A stretch of 64,000 bases of DNA from Toxorhynchites rutilus septentrionalis (GCF_029784135.1 NC_073746.1:264577598-264641597), one strand, 5' to 3'; shown: positions 10,501-23,245, numbered from the stretch's first letter. Made by a program: numbers and translations. The notes: generated by a model not told the origin, from the letters alone.

Positions 10501-13298
10501 GAATGATGATAGTGCTGAGAACAATGTTACTAATTTGTTTGACAATGTTTGGAGCTGATTTAAGCATTGGATTTTCTGAAGCTGTATTAGTAGTCCAAGA
10601 CATAATGCTACCAATTACCTTTATTCTTGTGCTTGGAATCGTCTGAATGAGGCTCATATAAAATAACAATCTCACCTGTAGATGTAGTCAATTTCATCAA
10701 ATTATATTGTGTTTGTTCGGCAGAATTTAACACAGTAAGATACTTAGATAACAATGATAATGCAGCTTTTATTTAATTTCAATAACTTCTTTGAATTAGA
10801 AGAACATTTTAGTTTTTTGGAGTTCATGCATTTGTTAAAAAAAAGATTTTCACTTACTTGTCGTGAAAGTATTGCGAAAAATATTTTGATTTACAATGTC
10901 ATTCGAAAATATCACCGTATTAATGAGATATTTAAAGAAAATCAAATAAACTTTTACGCTACCTGTTCGATTATATCAATACGCCCAAAATTTTCATGCA
11001 TTTCAAAAACTGTCCATTTTGATCTGCTGGAGGGTCAGCCATGATTCCAAATCAAATTTTCGTGATTGAATGTAGAAAGCCACAAATTGATCTAAAAGGT
11101 TGTTTTTTGCGATAAAATGGATACGAGAAAAGCTTTGGTAATATGAGTTTGTTGAATATTAGTGATCAACATATAATAACGTATTTACGGTATTATTATT
11201 CCAGTAGTTTTTTCCAGTGGTGCTTTTAAAGGATATATGCTCCAAGTATCATATCAAAGCAGCACATCACGCAGGATAGAGTTAGGATGTAAAACAATCA
11301 TTTGGTATATTTTGTTTATGGCTATAATTTATTCAATGCCCTTCAATACAGGTTTTTTATGGTTTTATGTCTATGTTTTGGAACATGGTTTTTAGTTGGT
11401 TGTTTCCTGTTTCCCAAAACAAGAATCTGTTCCATTTAGTTGCGTGAAACTTTAAAAAATAATTGGTTTTATTTGTACTTATAGTTGAGCTCGTTACAAG
11501 GGTGGTGATATGCGACCTGTATTTTACTCAACGTTTTAATTTCTTATGGCGTATATGAGTTAAAAATGAAAAAGTGCATCCAAAGTAAACAAAACTGTTT
11601 TGACGTAGACCTACGTATTTCTGTACTGATGTGTTAAAATTAAGCCTTAATATCTCTTTGCCGGCTGAACGGAATGGTATGATAACCACTTCCACTATAA
11701 ATATTGTTCTCACCTTGGCCTAACTCAGTTTCTATTCTGCTTCGTGCAAAATGTTTTACCTCAGAATGCATTCTCAGAATATATACAAAGCAAACATAAT
11801 ACCAAGCCATCTCTGATGCGCAAGAGCTGAGAAGAAGAGAAATATTAACCATGAATAATATGAAAGTGATTTCGTTTCCAATATAATACTAGTAATTCAC
11901 GTTTCAGCTGTCTTCCAGCTAACGATCAGTCGGAAGTGGAAGCCACAGAAAGGCTTCCAAATGGCCCTTCTCAAGGCCGAAAGTTTGGATGAAGTTTCCA
12001 AATTGGCCTTTTTCACGGCTAGAGGAAAGAACTGAGAAAATTGAAAACCTCTATAGTTCAGAACTCACTCAATCAATCAATTTTATTCCCGCTTCTGCCA
12101 CCGAGCATCCAACATCACGGAGGCTTTTCACGACGCAAGGTCTGAGAGCGAAATTGCTTCGGAGAGCCGATAGTGTTTTATGAATAATAAAAATTACACC
12201 GCAGTGCAATTTTGACCTTTTTTAAACTTTTTGTTTTTGCACATCCAGTTAAGGCTCGATGAAAAGTACTTGCGTTGGTTTTCATAACGGTAGGTGGCGA
12301 GTGTTTATGTATGATTGAATCTCACGTTAGCATTGTTGATTGTATGCGTTGTTGTGGGCAGTTAATGGTGGTGGTGGTGGAACAAATGGTGGAATCGTCT
12401 GTGGCTGCAGAGGGTTCCTACCCCTAAACTAGCGAAAGCAGAAAAGTTATCACCGTAGAAAATAGTAGATAGTAAAAAGATGCTTTTGATTGGTGCCGCA
12501 GGACACAAATCTCGGCTAGAACGATCAATCATGAATCTATCAATAGCAGCTGCTTCTACAAAACCGAATTGGTTGCATCGTGCAAGCTTTCATCAGTCCT
12601 TGTCAGAGCTACCTATATTTGTTCATAAGAGGTCATTTTAAATTTAGCGTCCGAGAATATCGCAACAATTATTTGATCGCACAAACCAAATAACAAACTT
12701 GCCCAGTAATTGTTTGGTTGCCATGGGAACGAATATTATTTAAAGTTATGACGACGGCGTAGGTTGCTACAATATTTTCGGCGCGAACAATATCGAATCA
12801 ATTTCGTGTGCTGTTGTTGTTTTCGTATACCACTACCAATGTAAAGCCTGCTGTGCACATCAGTCACCTGTAAATCGAACGCTTGAATTGCAAATGCAGT
12901 GCAGGAGACGAAAAATACTAAAAAAAAATTGTGTGCAGTATTAAAGTAATTCACTTGCGATTTGTACTCTATTCCCGCTTTAGTCAGTGAGCTGACAACA
13001 AATCCATGCATAGATATTTTATCTGAAGCGAAGTCTCGCTTCGGAGGCTCGTTAGTGTGAAGTCAATGATGAATGAATAAATCTTCTTTTGAATTTGTAT
13101 TCTCTAACCCGAGGTGAAAAGATCGAATAGATGCATCGCGTCGGTTTTCATACCGCCAGGTAGAGAGTGTTTGTGTATAACTGAATCACACATACACACT
13201 GTTGTTTTTATGCTTTGTTAAAGGTCATTAATGGTGATAGTGAACTATTTTTGCAAAACGTTGAAATGATTATTTTTTAAACTTTTTCGTCGATACTA
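7542..13298. other. Gene-free region
   Basis: About 5.7 kb without a coding region I can support. Open frames up to about 130 codons (for example 10286-10675 minus) have no recognisable motif. A diverged direct repeat of about 100 bp lies at roughly 12273-12375 and 13137-13240, both copies containing TTTTCATA and GAGTGTTT followed by GAATC. The block at about 11900-12180 is less AT-rich, contains an internal near-repeat around CAAGGCCGAAAGTTT, and may be a degraded repeat. Host regulatory DNA cannot be excluded. Confidence 0.45.
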
Positions 13299-14564
13299 AA
13301 GGGTGTGTCACATCAAATTGCATCACGGAAAAAACGCTGTAGAAATTTAATTTTTAGGAATTATATCTTCAGCTTTCGCTTATAATCAGATAAGAGTGTA
13401 TAGATCACGTTGGCCATGCTTCACTGTCAATTTTTCGTAAATTTGGAAACATGTCGTCGAACGAAAAAGTGCGTCGTGAAATAATCCTGTGCACTCATTT
13501 CGAGAATCCGGAGTTGTCACATCGGGACATCGGTAAGATGCTGGGAATCGTCCAATCCACGGTCAGCAGAGTACAAAAACGATACTTCGAGAACCTAACC
13601 ATCGACCGGAAGGTGAAGAACGGCAAAAATGGATGCTCCGTCAGTGAAAAAGATCACAAGCACGTAGTTAAGCAATTTAGACGTGATCCGAGAAGTTCGG
13701 TCCGGGATGTTGCCAATAAGCTGAATTTGTCAAGTTCATTCGTCCAGCGGACCAAGCAGCGGGAGGGCCTGCGTACATACAAGGTTCAGAAGGCTCCTAA
13801 CCGCGACGAAAGGCAAAACATGGTGGGGAAGACGCGAGCCCGGAAGCTGTACACCGAAATGCTGACGAAGCCGCATTGCCTGGTAATGGACGACGAAACC
13901 TACGTCAAAGCGGACTTTCGTCAGCTGCCGGGCCTGTTGTTCTTCTCCCCAGAGGACAAATTCAGCGTTCCGGAGGAGATTCGCAAGCAAAAACTATCCA
14001 AGTTTGCCAAAAAGTACATGGTGTGGCAAGCGATCTGCTCTTGCGGAAAGAGGAGCGCCCCCTTCGTGATGACCGGCACGGTAAACGGGCAGGTTTACCT
14101 TAAGGAGTGCCTACAGAAGCGCTTACTACCACTATTGAAGCAGCACGAGGGCCCAACCATCTTCTGGCCGGATCTCGCTTTGTGCCGCTATTCAAAGGAC
14201 GTGTTGGAGTGGTACGATGCCAACGGGGTCACCTTCGTGCAAAGGAAATGAACCCGCCCAACGCGCCGGAGCTTCACCCAATAGAGAAATATTGGGCGAT
14301 TATGAAGCAGGCCCTCCGGAAGAACCCAAAAGTTGTCAAATCGGAGGCGGACTTCAAGAGAAAATGGATTTCTATTCAAAAAAAACTACAACCTGACGTT
14401 GTACAGAACCTTATGGACGGGGTAAAGAGGAAGGTGCGAGCATACGGGCTTGGGCTCGAAGTATGAATAAAAAGAAAATGCCAAAAGTTGTTTAATAGTT
14501 TTTATTTTACTGTCTAAAATTTTCAAAAGGATCGGTCTACTGGGCGAATTTCTACAGCGTTGTT
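13299..14564 (+). mobile_element. ITmD37E transposon, copy 1, right end lost
   Basis: The left terminus AAGGGTGTGTCACATCAAAT starts at 13299 after a TA. The right side matches the other copies up to TTTCTACAGCG (about 14564) and then diverges, so the terminal inverted repeat is missing there. The copy at 41624-42922 shows the full length of 1299 bp. Confidence 0.88.
13451..14466 (+). pseudogene. ITmD37E transposase, single frameshift
   Basis: Tc1/mariner-superfamily transposase. It has an N-terminal paired-like helix-turn-helix region (ELSHRDIGKMLGIVQSTVSR), first catalytic Asp in VMDDETYVKADF, second Asp in FWPDLA and Glu in HPIEKYW. In the copy at 41753-42769, 37 residues separate the second Asp from the Glu, the D,D37E signature known from mosquitoes. 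The span is 1016 nt, one short of the 1017-nt frame of that copy. The missing base lies near 14240, where this copy has GTGCAAAGG and the others GTGCCAAAGG. Residues before and after the break are otherwise well preserved, so inactivation looks fairly recent. Confidence 0.9.
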
Positions 14565-14957
14565 AATTTACATACATCGAATCGGGTTGTCTAATAATAC
14601 GCTTTTCGATTCAAAATGAAAAAGTTGGATTCAAGTTAAGAGAATTTTGGCCTTGTAATTAAAAAAGTTATTTTTTCCTGCCTGTTAATTCAGTAATCAA
14701 AATTCAATTATTTGTAAGTTTTGTTTGCTCCGAAAAAAGATCATTCTCAAACAAATAATCCAAAAATTATATTATGCGGCATCTTTGGCAGAACGACAGC
14801 AGAATATCCGAAACGAATCGGTTGTGAATTGGCGGCGGAGGCGATAACAACCGTCGCAGAATGATTTTTCACCTTCATTTTTCAGCCGAAGACACAGCTT
14901 TCATCACTGGAAAATACATTGAATGATCGATCGGAAAAAGTCAGCAATGAGTCCGAA

Positions 14958-15776
14958 TAGGATTGGGCGACCTTTTGAAAACGATCGATCTTGACGGATC
15001 GATTCACTGATTAAAACGGTAGCAAAGAATCGATCTTTGAAAAATCGAATGCCTTTTTTCCAATTTATTTACTTGTTCTATACAAGTGTTGTTTTTTTTA
15101 AACATAGAATAAACATTTCACATTTCGAATATCAAAGATATTTTATTCAGCATGAAGGTCGCAAAAACAAAATTTTGCAGGTCATTCATCCTGTACCGTC
15201 ATGGAATTATTTAATTAAATAAATTTATTGAAAATTATTATTAGAAATTCACCAACTGATATTCATCCTGAAATTCGCTGACAATAATCTCATAAAATCC
15301 AACCGTGCCATACGTCTGGTATGTGGTAGTCTTGGATTTGAAAATATTGGTAGTAGTCCCAGTAGTCCAGTCTAGGAAAAAAAAAAACGTTTCAGCTGGA
15401 CTTGATGTCATCATCCAATTTCGTTACGATTTTCACTGCCAATCTAGTGAATGAGTAAATGTGTAAATATAACTTGTGTAATTGTTTTGTAATGTCCAAG
15501 CTTACAAAACTGCTTCTCCTAAATTTGCAACCACTGATTTTACAACCTTGAAAGGGAACCAATGTTTATGAAATTTGTTATCAGGTTAATTTTGGTGAGA
15601 TTAAAATCAATGTTCACTGAAAAACAAATCTACAAAAATATTCCCACGATCGGAAACATCGAAAAAAACATCGATTTTCACGATTTTTTGGAGTACAAAG
15701 AATCGATCCAAAAAATCGGAAATCGGAGACGAAAAGACCGACCTTCTCAAGATTGATCCAATATCGCCCAATTCTA
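14958..15776. mobile_element. hAT-like MITE, family A copy 1
   Basis: About 819 bp with inverted ends TAGGATTGGGCGA (left) and TAGAATTGGGCGA (right, inverted). GTCCGAA directly flanks both sides, giving an 8-bp duplication within one base of uncertainty. The interior is rich in GATCGAT/AATCGAT motifs in both orientations near the ends. There is no coding capacity. It is the same family as 44075-44841. Confidence 0.78.
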
Positions 15777-18769
15777 GTCCGAACACACAACAGTTCACAC
15801 AAGCTCTCTCTCGGCAAAAAAATATCACAAAAATGCTCAAACTTTGTCAAATTTTGTACCGGCCATTTGCAAAAAGTTTAATTGTAATTTAATTATGTTT
15901 TTTCAAAAAAAAAAAAATGCAGCTAATAATTATCGTTTTGTTGTCGATGTTTAATAAGAGTATGCCTCATCGATAAGCATGGTTGAAAAGTGATTGAAAC
16001 GATTCAGCAGCAATAATTTTTATTTTGGAAATAGTTAACATTCTTTGAATAAAATAGTAGTGAGATTTATGTTTTAAATAAATGCCTTTTTTCTATTAAA
16101 ATATCCATAAAGTCATACTTATACACCTATTATAATACACACGATGAAATGTGTGTTCTGTGGCTTAGTTATACAAACTAAAAATAATGTTGGTGATAAT
16201 TTTGTTATCCTGATAGCTACATTGTTGTTCTGGAAAAGATTACTAAAAGCTTATGGCTCCACTGGCTGAAAGCTTTTGGATAATTTACATGTAATTATAA
16301 TTCATATATATATACATAGAAAACCTGTATTCCTTCATCGTGTCCAAAATCCGAGTCACGCGACGGGAATTCCAGTTAGATCGCGAATACAAAAATAACC
16401 GGGGAGTCCCCGTCCACAAAGCAAAACCTTCTTGCTTCATTGGAGACGATCAATACAATTTAATACCACCAAACGCTATATCTGTCCTGTTTCTGTTGTT
16501 GTAAACTTTTATGTCATATACCACTTGCCAATTTTTTATGTGACCAATATTTGAATAAGAACAAAAATGCGAACAACTTACAGTAAATTTGTCATCGCTT
16601 TATTCGACTGGCGGTCAAACGACGAAATCAGATGGTTTTCGGGTGGAAGCAAATATAAAAATCGTTGGAATTCGAGGGAAGCCAGCCATAAAGTTACATT
16701 ATGAGCGTCGTTATATAATTTGAAACGTGGGACTTTAGCACCAATCGCCAAATCTGAGCAGGGCTTGTAATAGTTGGATTTTTTTATTGGGATAGCAAAA
16801 GTATTCAAAATTATTCCGAGGTGCTGGTGAGAAAAATACAAACATCTAAAAACCGATTTTCAGCGGGGGGCCAGAAGTCGAAAATAACATCCTGAGTAGA
16901 GAATGAACTGCCAGAACCCTTTTCGGACTGCAGTTTAACTGCTTATTCGTTGAGTTAATTTTAAGAAAGATTAGCACATAGTAAATTGAACAAACAGTCA
17001 TATAATGTCCAGCAAGTTTATTTGTTGGTAACTTGGAACACGATTTTGTTTTGCATTGACAGTCATGTTTCCACAACAGCAGCCAGATTAGATGTATTTA
17101 TCAACCATTTACATAATTGCCTGTAACATTTGAGTTTACCCTCCAAAAAATTAAATTAAACACGGAGTGAAATCAGTGGTGGTGGTGGTTCGTAACCTAC
17201 CTTATTACGTTCTTTTATTTTGTGCTCTGTTCTGCTCGAACGTATGGCCGAAATTTAATCAAAACCACGGAGGGAAGACACACAAAAGACAGGGTCACCC
17301 AACTGTAGATCCGGTTGCCGCTGACAAACGTTTCGATTGGAAGGGGGGATTTCTGGAAACAATTGTGTGTCTATGTGGAGTTATTTCAAGACGTAAACAT
17401 AGATTTTGTTTTGTGTGCTATATCTATATAAAAATATACGACATGGAGGAGAACGAGCGAAAACAACAGGTTGCCGTAACCTCATTCATCGAAACGGAGT
17501 TGCGCATGAAGTCTCGCACGATGCTTCGTGAGGTGTGTGCTTCTGAACTCGGGTGTACATATTGTATTTGCGTGCAGCACTTGATGGTTTTGTGCCACCG
17601 TACTTCCTCCGGTTTGGTCAAGTAGTTGGAATGTGTTACTTGATATGGAAGCCGGCGTGTAGTATAGCAACCATGCCGATGGGGTACAAATGCGTGTTGT
17701 TCACTTTCATGCTATCCGAACGATTCCGATATCTGTTTCTGAGACTTCATGGTATCCATGAATTGGCCCCGTCGATTGAATTCAAATTTCTGTTTCATAT
17801 GATGGATTTCATGAACTGTGTATCCAGTTCGCACGATTTATTATATTGAATATATGTCATCATTTTTATGGTTATTGATGTCGAAAGACAGTGTTGAAGG
17901 GTAAGATGGTATAAAGAAAATCATCGGCTTGATAACACAATGAAGATGTATGATTAGAAATTGTTGAAATCTTCCTGTTCTATTTATATGGAAAAAAAAA
18001 CGCGTTCCACTCTATAAAGTGTATCGGCTATATCGAGTCTAGTGCGCGTGAGTCCTTATGTCTTGTATCAGTTTTTGTCACTACAAGAAATACCTAAAGG
18101 CGTTACTTATGTAGCCTAGCAAATATGCAATGATTCGTTCTTATGAATATTTAAAAGCAATTGCCAAATCGCAAACTACTGGCTGCGGTTTGTTCTTCCG
18201 GGTATTTGACCCAAAGAAGGATAAATATGTAGCTTTGTTGGTTTTTTTTCCGGCAGTATTAGGTTTCGCTATCAAATTCAATCCAAAACATTTAACATTT
18301 TCAGGCGCCAAAGAGTCAAGAGCTTTGGTGCGAATTTTTCGTCATATTGGGAAGGAGAAAATCCATTGTCTTTATTTAGCATAGTTAGAATGCTCTGATT
18401 TAGGTCAAATTGTTGTGGCGATGAAATCAAGTAGACCAACATATATTCTTATATAGATTATATACGTATTTTTATATACGTATTTGTTTAAATTCCCAAA
18501 AATATAAATATCAATAGCCCTTAAAATTTCAAACAAGTCGTCCATACATCGGAAGATGGGTACTTTTACAGGGAAAAAGTTGTTCGAACAACAACAAAAA
18601 AAAATACAACTTAGCTCTGTATTGCTTGTGGCTGCTTATCGGGCCAAAATACGGAAATGTTGGTTATTATTGTATGCGCTCAACCAATCATCTTTTTTTC
18701 GATAAAACAAAAAAACACATTTTCAACACAGCATTGATTGGGATAATAAAATTCAATAAAATGTATGTA
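15777..18769. other. Gene-free region
   Basis: About 3 kb with no recognisable gene. A frame at 17167-17625 is open for about 150 codons, but it starts in a GTGGTGGTGG repeat and shows no domain. An interval near 16330-16480 is less AT-rich and not visibly repetitive. It could be host non-coding sequence, though nothing proves it. Confidence 0.45.
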
Positions 18770-19005
18770 CAGTATGCAAAAAAACATTATCCGCCCCCAG
18801 TGAAAAATTAGATTTCGTTCAAAAAACCGTTCAGAAAATTAAAACACGTTTAATTGTTGTTCCATTTATTATTATTCGTGTAAAAACAAAGCCATTTCAT
18901 GCGAGCTCAAAATAAAAAAAACAAATTCTCTTGCATTTGAGATAAAGGTACGCAAAAAATATATATCCACCCCTCTGGCTCACATAGTTTTAGTACTTCG
19001 TTTAA

Positions 19006-20131
19006 CAACCTTTGGCGTAAAAATTACTCGGTACCGTCGTGGCATCGACTCAACAAGCATAGCATTTGTTTCCGGGGTGATTTTGTCCCATTCAGTTGAG
19101 ATCACCTGCTGCAATTGCTGGATGCTTGTTGGTTTTTGCTTCTGGAGCCAAAGCTTTCAAAATTGATGAGAGATACTCGGTCGGATTAAAGTCGGTAGAC
19201 TGTGCTGGCCATTCCATAACCTTGATACACTTTTCCTTGAACCACTGTAAAACCTGCGACTTCTTGGTCGATAGAATCATGACCAAGGAGGTTTAATCGG
19301 ACATTTTGAAGCGAAAACTACTAGCTTCGGCACAAAAGCTAAAGTTAGGGCGCAGATATACTTTCCAACAAGACGAAGATCCGAAGCACACCTCAAAGCA
19401 GGTTTTACAGTGGTTCAAGGAAAAGTGTATCAAGGTTATGGAGTGGCCAGCACAGTCTACCGACTTTAATCCGACCGAGTATCTCTCATCAAGTTTGAAA
19501 GCTTTGGCTCCAGAAGCAAAAACCAACAAGCATCCAGCAATTGCAGCAGGTAATCTCAACTGAATGGGACAAAATCACCCATCATTCTCCAACGCCGGAT
19601 GTAATCATAGATCCTCACATCTTACTGCAGAAAAAAAAATCAAAGTAAAGTAATTCACCACCGCCATGCTTGACTGTAGTCCGCAAATACTCATTTTCAA
19701 AACTTTCAGCAGTTCTCCGCCATTTTCTTGTAATATCTTGTAATATCAACCAAACCATCTTATTCCAGTCATCACTGGTCCATGAAATTTGTATTTTTGC
19801 GGACAACCATGGACAACCATACTCTGCCCATTAGACCTTTGTTATGAAGACGATTTCGTACGGATTGAGATGTCAGTTGAATGGAAAACTCGCTTTCAAT
19901 ATGTTTCGCAATTTTCGGAGCTGATTGTCCCCGGTCCAGCTCCACCTTCTTCACGATAGCTTTGTCAATTCGGTCAGTTGTCTTTGAAGGACGCTCCGAT
20001 CGCTTAGTTGGAGAGATATAACCACGCTTTTTGTACATCTACACAATCCTAGCGACCGTATTTTTGTGAAACTGGACAATATCGGCAATATCAGAGTAGC
20101 TTTTGTCAGTTTTTTTTTGTCCCATATCCAT
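19006..20131 (-). pseudogene. Tc1-like (DD34E-type) transposase, rearranged
   Basis: On the minus strand from Met at 20131 come a DIADIVQFHKNTVARIV helix-turn-helix, a stop, then YKKRGYISPTKRSERPSKTT and the second DNA-binding domain (SAPKIAKHIESEF). A decayed catalytic core with TVKHGGG follows near 19650. The C-terminal half occurs twice. One copy is in the expected minus orientation (about 19286 down to 19006, with WPAQSTDFNPTEYL and the SMPRRYR tail). One is inverted on the plus strand (19306-19563, with second Asp in QQDEDPKHTS). In both, the motif usually read SPDLNPIE is STDFNPTE, so the Glu is kept. Frameshifts and stops make it non-functional. Confidence 0.85.
19076..19579. repeat. 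Near-perfect inverted duplication within Tc1-like remnant
   Basis: Arms at about 19076-19256 and 19394-19579 are reverse complements with only a few mismatches over about 180 bp, separated by about 137 bp. A transcript through it would fold into a long hairpin. Confidence 0.88.
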
Positions 20132-21097
20132 TATGTTTATTTTTATTAGTCTCATTTAGCAATTCAGCTGTAACAGAGCCGAATTTATCGTATTCATTTT
20201 TTCTTATGTTTTATATTACACAGCAGCCATTCAGGCGTATAAGTATTCTTATTCTATCGATAAACAACACATTTCGCCTTTTTCGGTGTAAGAATATTCT
20301 TCGAATATTCTTGTTCGAGTGTTCATAGTTGGACTATATACACAGCGGGACTATTGATATGAGGCTTCCATTGTTGTGTTTTGAGATGTTCAATAACCAA
20401 ATTTCGAATGCTGATCGAAATTTGTGCATTTTTGGGCATTTTGCAACAAATAACTTCCAATTTTGAACTGAAATTTTGAGCACGAAAACCTCAAGAGCAG
20501 TAAATGACAGCTAGACACAATGTTTACCAGGGAGTGAAATTTGCTGGAATAAATTAATTACTTTAAAAATTATTAGATATACAGTTTGATATTTGTCTGA
20601 AAGCCAAATACTGTCATGTACAACCTTTCATACTTTTTTTTAAATTTTGTTTAATACAAGGTAAAATGTGCAATAAAGTTTTATATACATAAAAAATCAG
20701 AACTTTAGTGAAGAACGAACTCCCATTGGTCATCGAAGTTACAGGATCTGACGATAGAATCAACCTTTCGAAGACGTAGCGGGTTTTGTTCGCCATCGTC
20801 TGGAAATTGTTCGTTCGACCCACTTGTCCAAACTAGGAGAACCTGGAGGGTGAAGCTGCAAAATACCACGAAAATGATGTGTTACTTCATACACAAACCC
20901 GTGCACACTCCTTAATATTTAAACATCCACTCTTTACTAAATAGAATAACTTTTTTCAAAACAAATGTCTATTAAATTTGACAACTTGTGGTATCATTAC
21001 TTTGGGGGCTCTAGACTCTCTTATGACAACAATTTGATGTGTTGTAACTTTCATATACTGCAAAACCCAGACCATATGCCTGTAGGGCACTATGGAA
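20132..21097. other. Gene-free stretch
   Basis: No gene or element end recognised. A short perfect palindrome, AAGAATATTCTTCGAATATT, lies near 20290. Confidence 0.45.
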
Positions 21098-21099
21098 TA

Positions 21100-21575
21100 A
21101 AGGGTGTGTCACATCAAATTGCATCACGGAAAAAACGCTGCAGAAATTCGCCCAGTAGACCGATCCTTTTGAAAATTTTAGACAGTAAAATAAAAACTAT
21201 CAAGCAACTTTTGGCATTTTCTTTTTATTCATACTTCGAGCCCAAGCCCGTATGCTCGCACCTTCCTCTTTATCCCGTCCATGAGGTTCTGTACAACGTC
21301 AGGTTGTAGTTTTTTTTTTAACAGAAATCCATTTTCTCTTGAAGTCCGCCTCCGATTTGACAACTTTTGGGTTCTTCCGGAGGGCCTGCTTCATAATCGC
21401 CCAATATTTCTCTATTGGGCGAAGCTCCGGCGCGTTGGGCGGGTTCATTTCCTTTGGCACGAAGGTGACCCTGTTGGCTTCGTACCACTCCAACACGTCC
21501 TTTGAATAGTGGCACGAAGCGAGATCCGGCCAGAAGATGGTCGGGCCCTCGTGCTGCTTCAATAGTGGTAGTAAG
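21100..21575 (-). mobile_element. ITmD37E copy 2, left part (transposase 3' end)
   Basis: Starts AAGGGTGTGTCACATCAAAT after TA (21098-21099). It contains the 3' untranslated region and the transposase C-terminal part (21562-21299 minus: FWPDLA, RPIEKYWAIMK). One extra A in a homopolymer near 21310 shifts the last codons. The copy stops at GTAGTAAG (21568-21575), where a hAT element begins. It continues at 30938-32015. Confidence 0.93.
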
Positions 21576-21964
21576 CAGAGCTGCGATTTGTCGTGACAAT
21601 CAAACGATGGTACTCACCTAAAGATAATCAACAAATTTTGTACTACGATCATCTTTGGTGACCATCCCAAAGCCAGTCCAATGGTGTGAGAAAAGTATTA
21701 TCACAACACTAACGCATGGTGAGCTTCTACTTGACAGTAGAAAAGTGAGCTCCTTGGTGAGTGTCCTGTTGCTGAAATGTCAGAATCGGGCGACACTCAA
21801 AAGCCGAGCTGATGGTTTTGGTGTCTCGATATTCACAACATTCGCCTCTTTGTGTTCGTTTTTTGCGACTAGGGATGCCAGATGTGAATATACAGTTTCA
21901 TTTCAAATACAATTTGAAGAATATTGTGTTTTCAGGCATGTATTTTCTTTTCATCGTTTTAGGC

Positions 21965-22040
21965 CTCAACATTTTTAGCGGAACTTCGCCGTCTCAACGT
22001 AATATTACACGTGTCATTTGTATTAGTACTTAGTTTGTGG
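21965..22040 (-). mobile_element. SINE 3'-body fragment
   Basis: Matches the non-tRNA body of the SINE at 2922-3197: GCCGTCTCAACGTA and then CATTTGTATTAGTACTTAG are shared with few differences. The tRNA-like head is absent. Confidence 0.7.
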
Positions 22041-22459
22041 AATGACACGCAATGACTCTCTGATCCCCTCTACTCCGGATCCCGTTGGGTTTGAAATTAG
22101 CAAAATTATGCTTTTTGTAACTCGTTCGACTATGTTTTTTTCGATATTTGTTTTTCATCATTACAAGGATGCTAAATTTGCAAACATGTTCGCAATTTTA
22201 CTGATATTTAATTTAAGTCCTGTCTGTTCTGTAGTAGACTTATATTTTCAGTTGCACACTGCAGGGATATGGCATTTATTCTCTTTATGACTTGATTTTC
22301 TGCGCTAAAAATCCCCAGACACGAAAACAACAAACCACCAAGTATTTTTGTATTCTTTATTCATCGTATATTTTTGTATCTCTGGGTTGACCGCTACTGA
22401 CCTCACCAGCTTTTCAAACTGAAATACCACAAAATGCTACGCATCTGATTAATTTTTGC

Positions 22460-23245
22460 TCCCAGGGAGGCCTCCCCGCATCTCATGTTCTATGGTCCTT
22501 CCGGGTCAGTATGAAAACTCTCATCATGTGTCTGCTGCGGGAACTTCACCGACCGGGCGTGGAACGGCTACGCAATGAAATAATAAGCTTCACAACACCC
22601 TCGAACCGGAAGGTGGGAATCAGGACCATCAGCAGTAATTACCACATCGAGTTGAATCCATCGGTTGCCGGGATATATGACAGGGTGGTCGTGTCGGATT
22701 TGATGAAGCAAATTGATCGCAGCGGGTAGAGTGGACATACGACTCGTCTTGTCCGAGTATGTGTCTACGTGCAGATTGATTTTGTGCGTCAATTTTACTT
22801 CGCGGGTTATTCCCGCGGCTAGAAGTCGTTGCTTGGGAATAATAGTGCCGCCTCCATCTTAGGAGGATATTCATAAAATTTTGAATGTAAGATTATCATT
22901 TGTTTGTTTCTTGAATGTAACAATACTATTTGCATTTTAGCACATTCCTTCGGAGTTACCTAAAAGAATTAAGCTATCCTCATGCTGGAAGCTTGCAAGG
23001 TACAACAGTGTCCGTTCTCGGTGAACCAAAAGGTGCCGGGAATCGACTGGCAAATATTCCTCCGAGAAACCGCCAATCAGATTGTCCTCGAGCAAAGTCC
23101 ACAAAAGCTGGGAGCGGTGTTGGGACGGCTAACGAGCTGCTGCCAAGGCGTTCTATCGGATGTTATAGTCTGTGGATTGGTACCGAATCTGACATACTGG
23201 CAGTGTTCGTGTCGCAGTTTATGGTACTGTACAAAAAGTGACACA
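22460..23245 (+). pseudogene. RFC3: RFC3 (replication factor C subunit 3) fragment inside the hAT
   Basis: The intact gene encodes a small subunit of the clamp loader that loads PCNA on DNA. Recognised blocks in order: PHLMFYGPSG (22476-22505), then KTLIMCLLRELHRPGVERLRNEI, TISSNYHIELNPS and DRVVVSDLMKQI to 22720; after a gap, IPSELPKRI (about 22947), MLEACKVQQCPF, DWQIFLRETANQIV and finally VFVSQFMVLYKK (about 23195-23240). These match the order and spacing of RFC3 N- and C-terminal parts as I know the family. The middle third is gone. The Walker A Gly-Lys is destroyed by a 1-nt deletion at 22506-22513, and there are further stops and frame changes. AG-ending pyrimidine-rich tracts just before the first and third blocks look like old intron acceptors, so it was probably copied from DNA, not mRNA. 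Confidence 0.82.

Larger units (their letters stand above)
18770..20131 (-). mobile_element. Tc1-like element remnant with repeated terminal motif
   Basis: The left end begins CAGTATGCAAAAAAACATTA at 18770 after TA. A related motif, GTACGCAAAAAATATATATC (about 18950), lies about 180 bp inside in the same orientation. This resembles the inverted-repeat/direct-repeat ends of some Tc1 elements. The opposite terminus is not found beyond 20131. The body is the rearranged transposase described next. Confidence 0.75.

Noticed and set aside
10286..10675. Open frame of 129 codons, minus strand
   Set aside because: No family resemblance. Overlapping frames on the same strand are equally open, as expected for chance.
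17167..17625. Open frame of 152 codons as a possible secreted protein
   Set aside because: It starts in a GTG repeat. The hydrophobic stretch is not followed by any recognisable domain, and no intron or homologue can be argued from sequence.
21300..21562. Separate small gene for a transposase C-terminus
   Set aside because: It is the 3' half of the split ITmD37E copy whose 5' half lies at 30946-31861.
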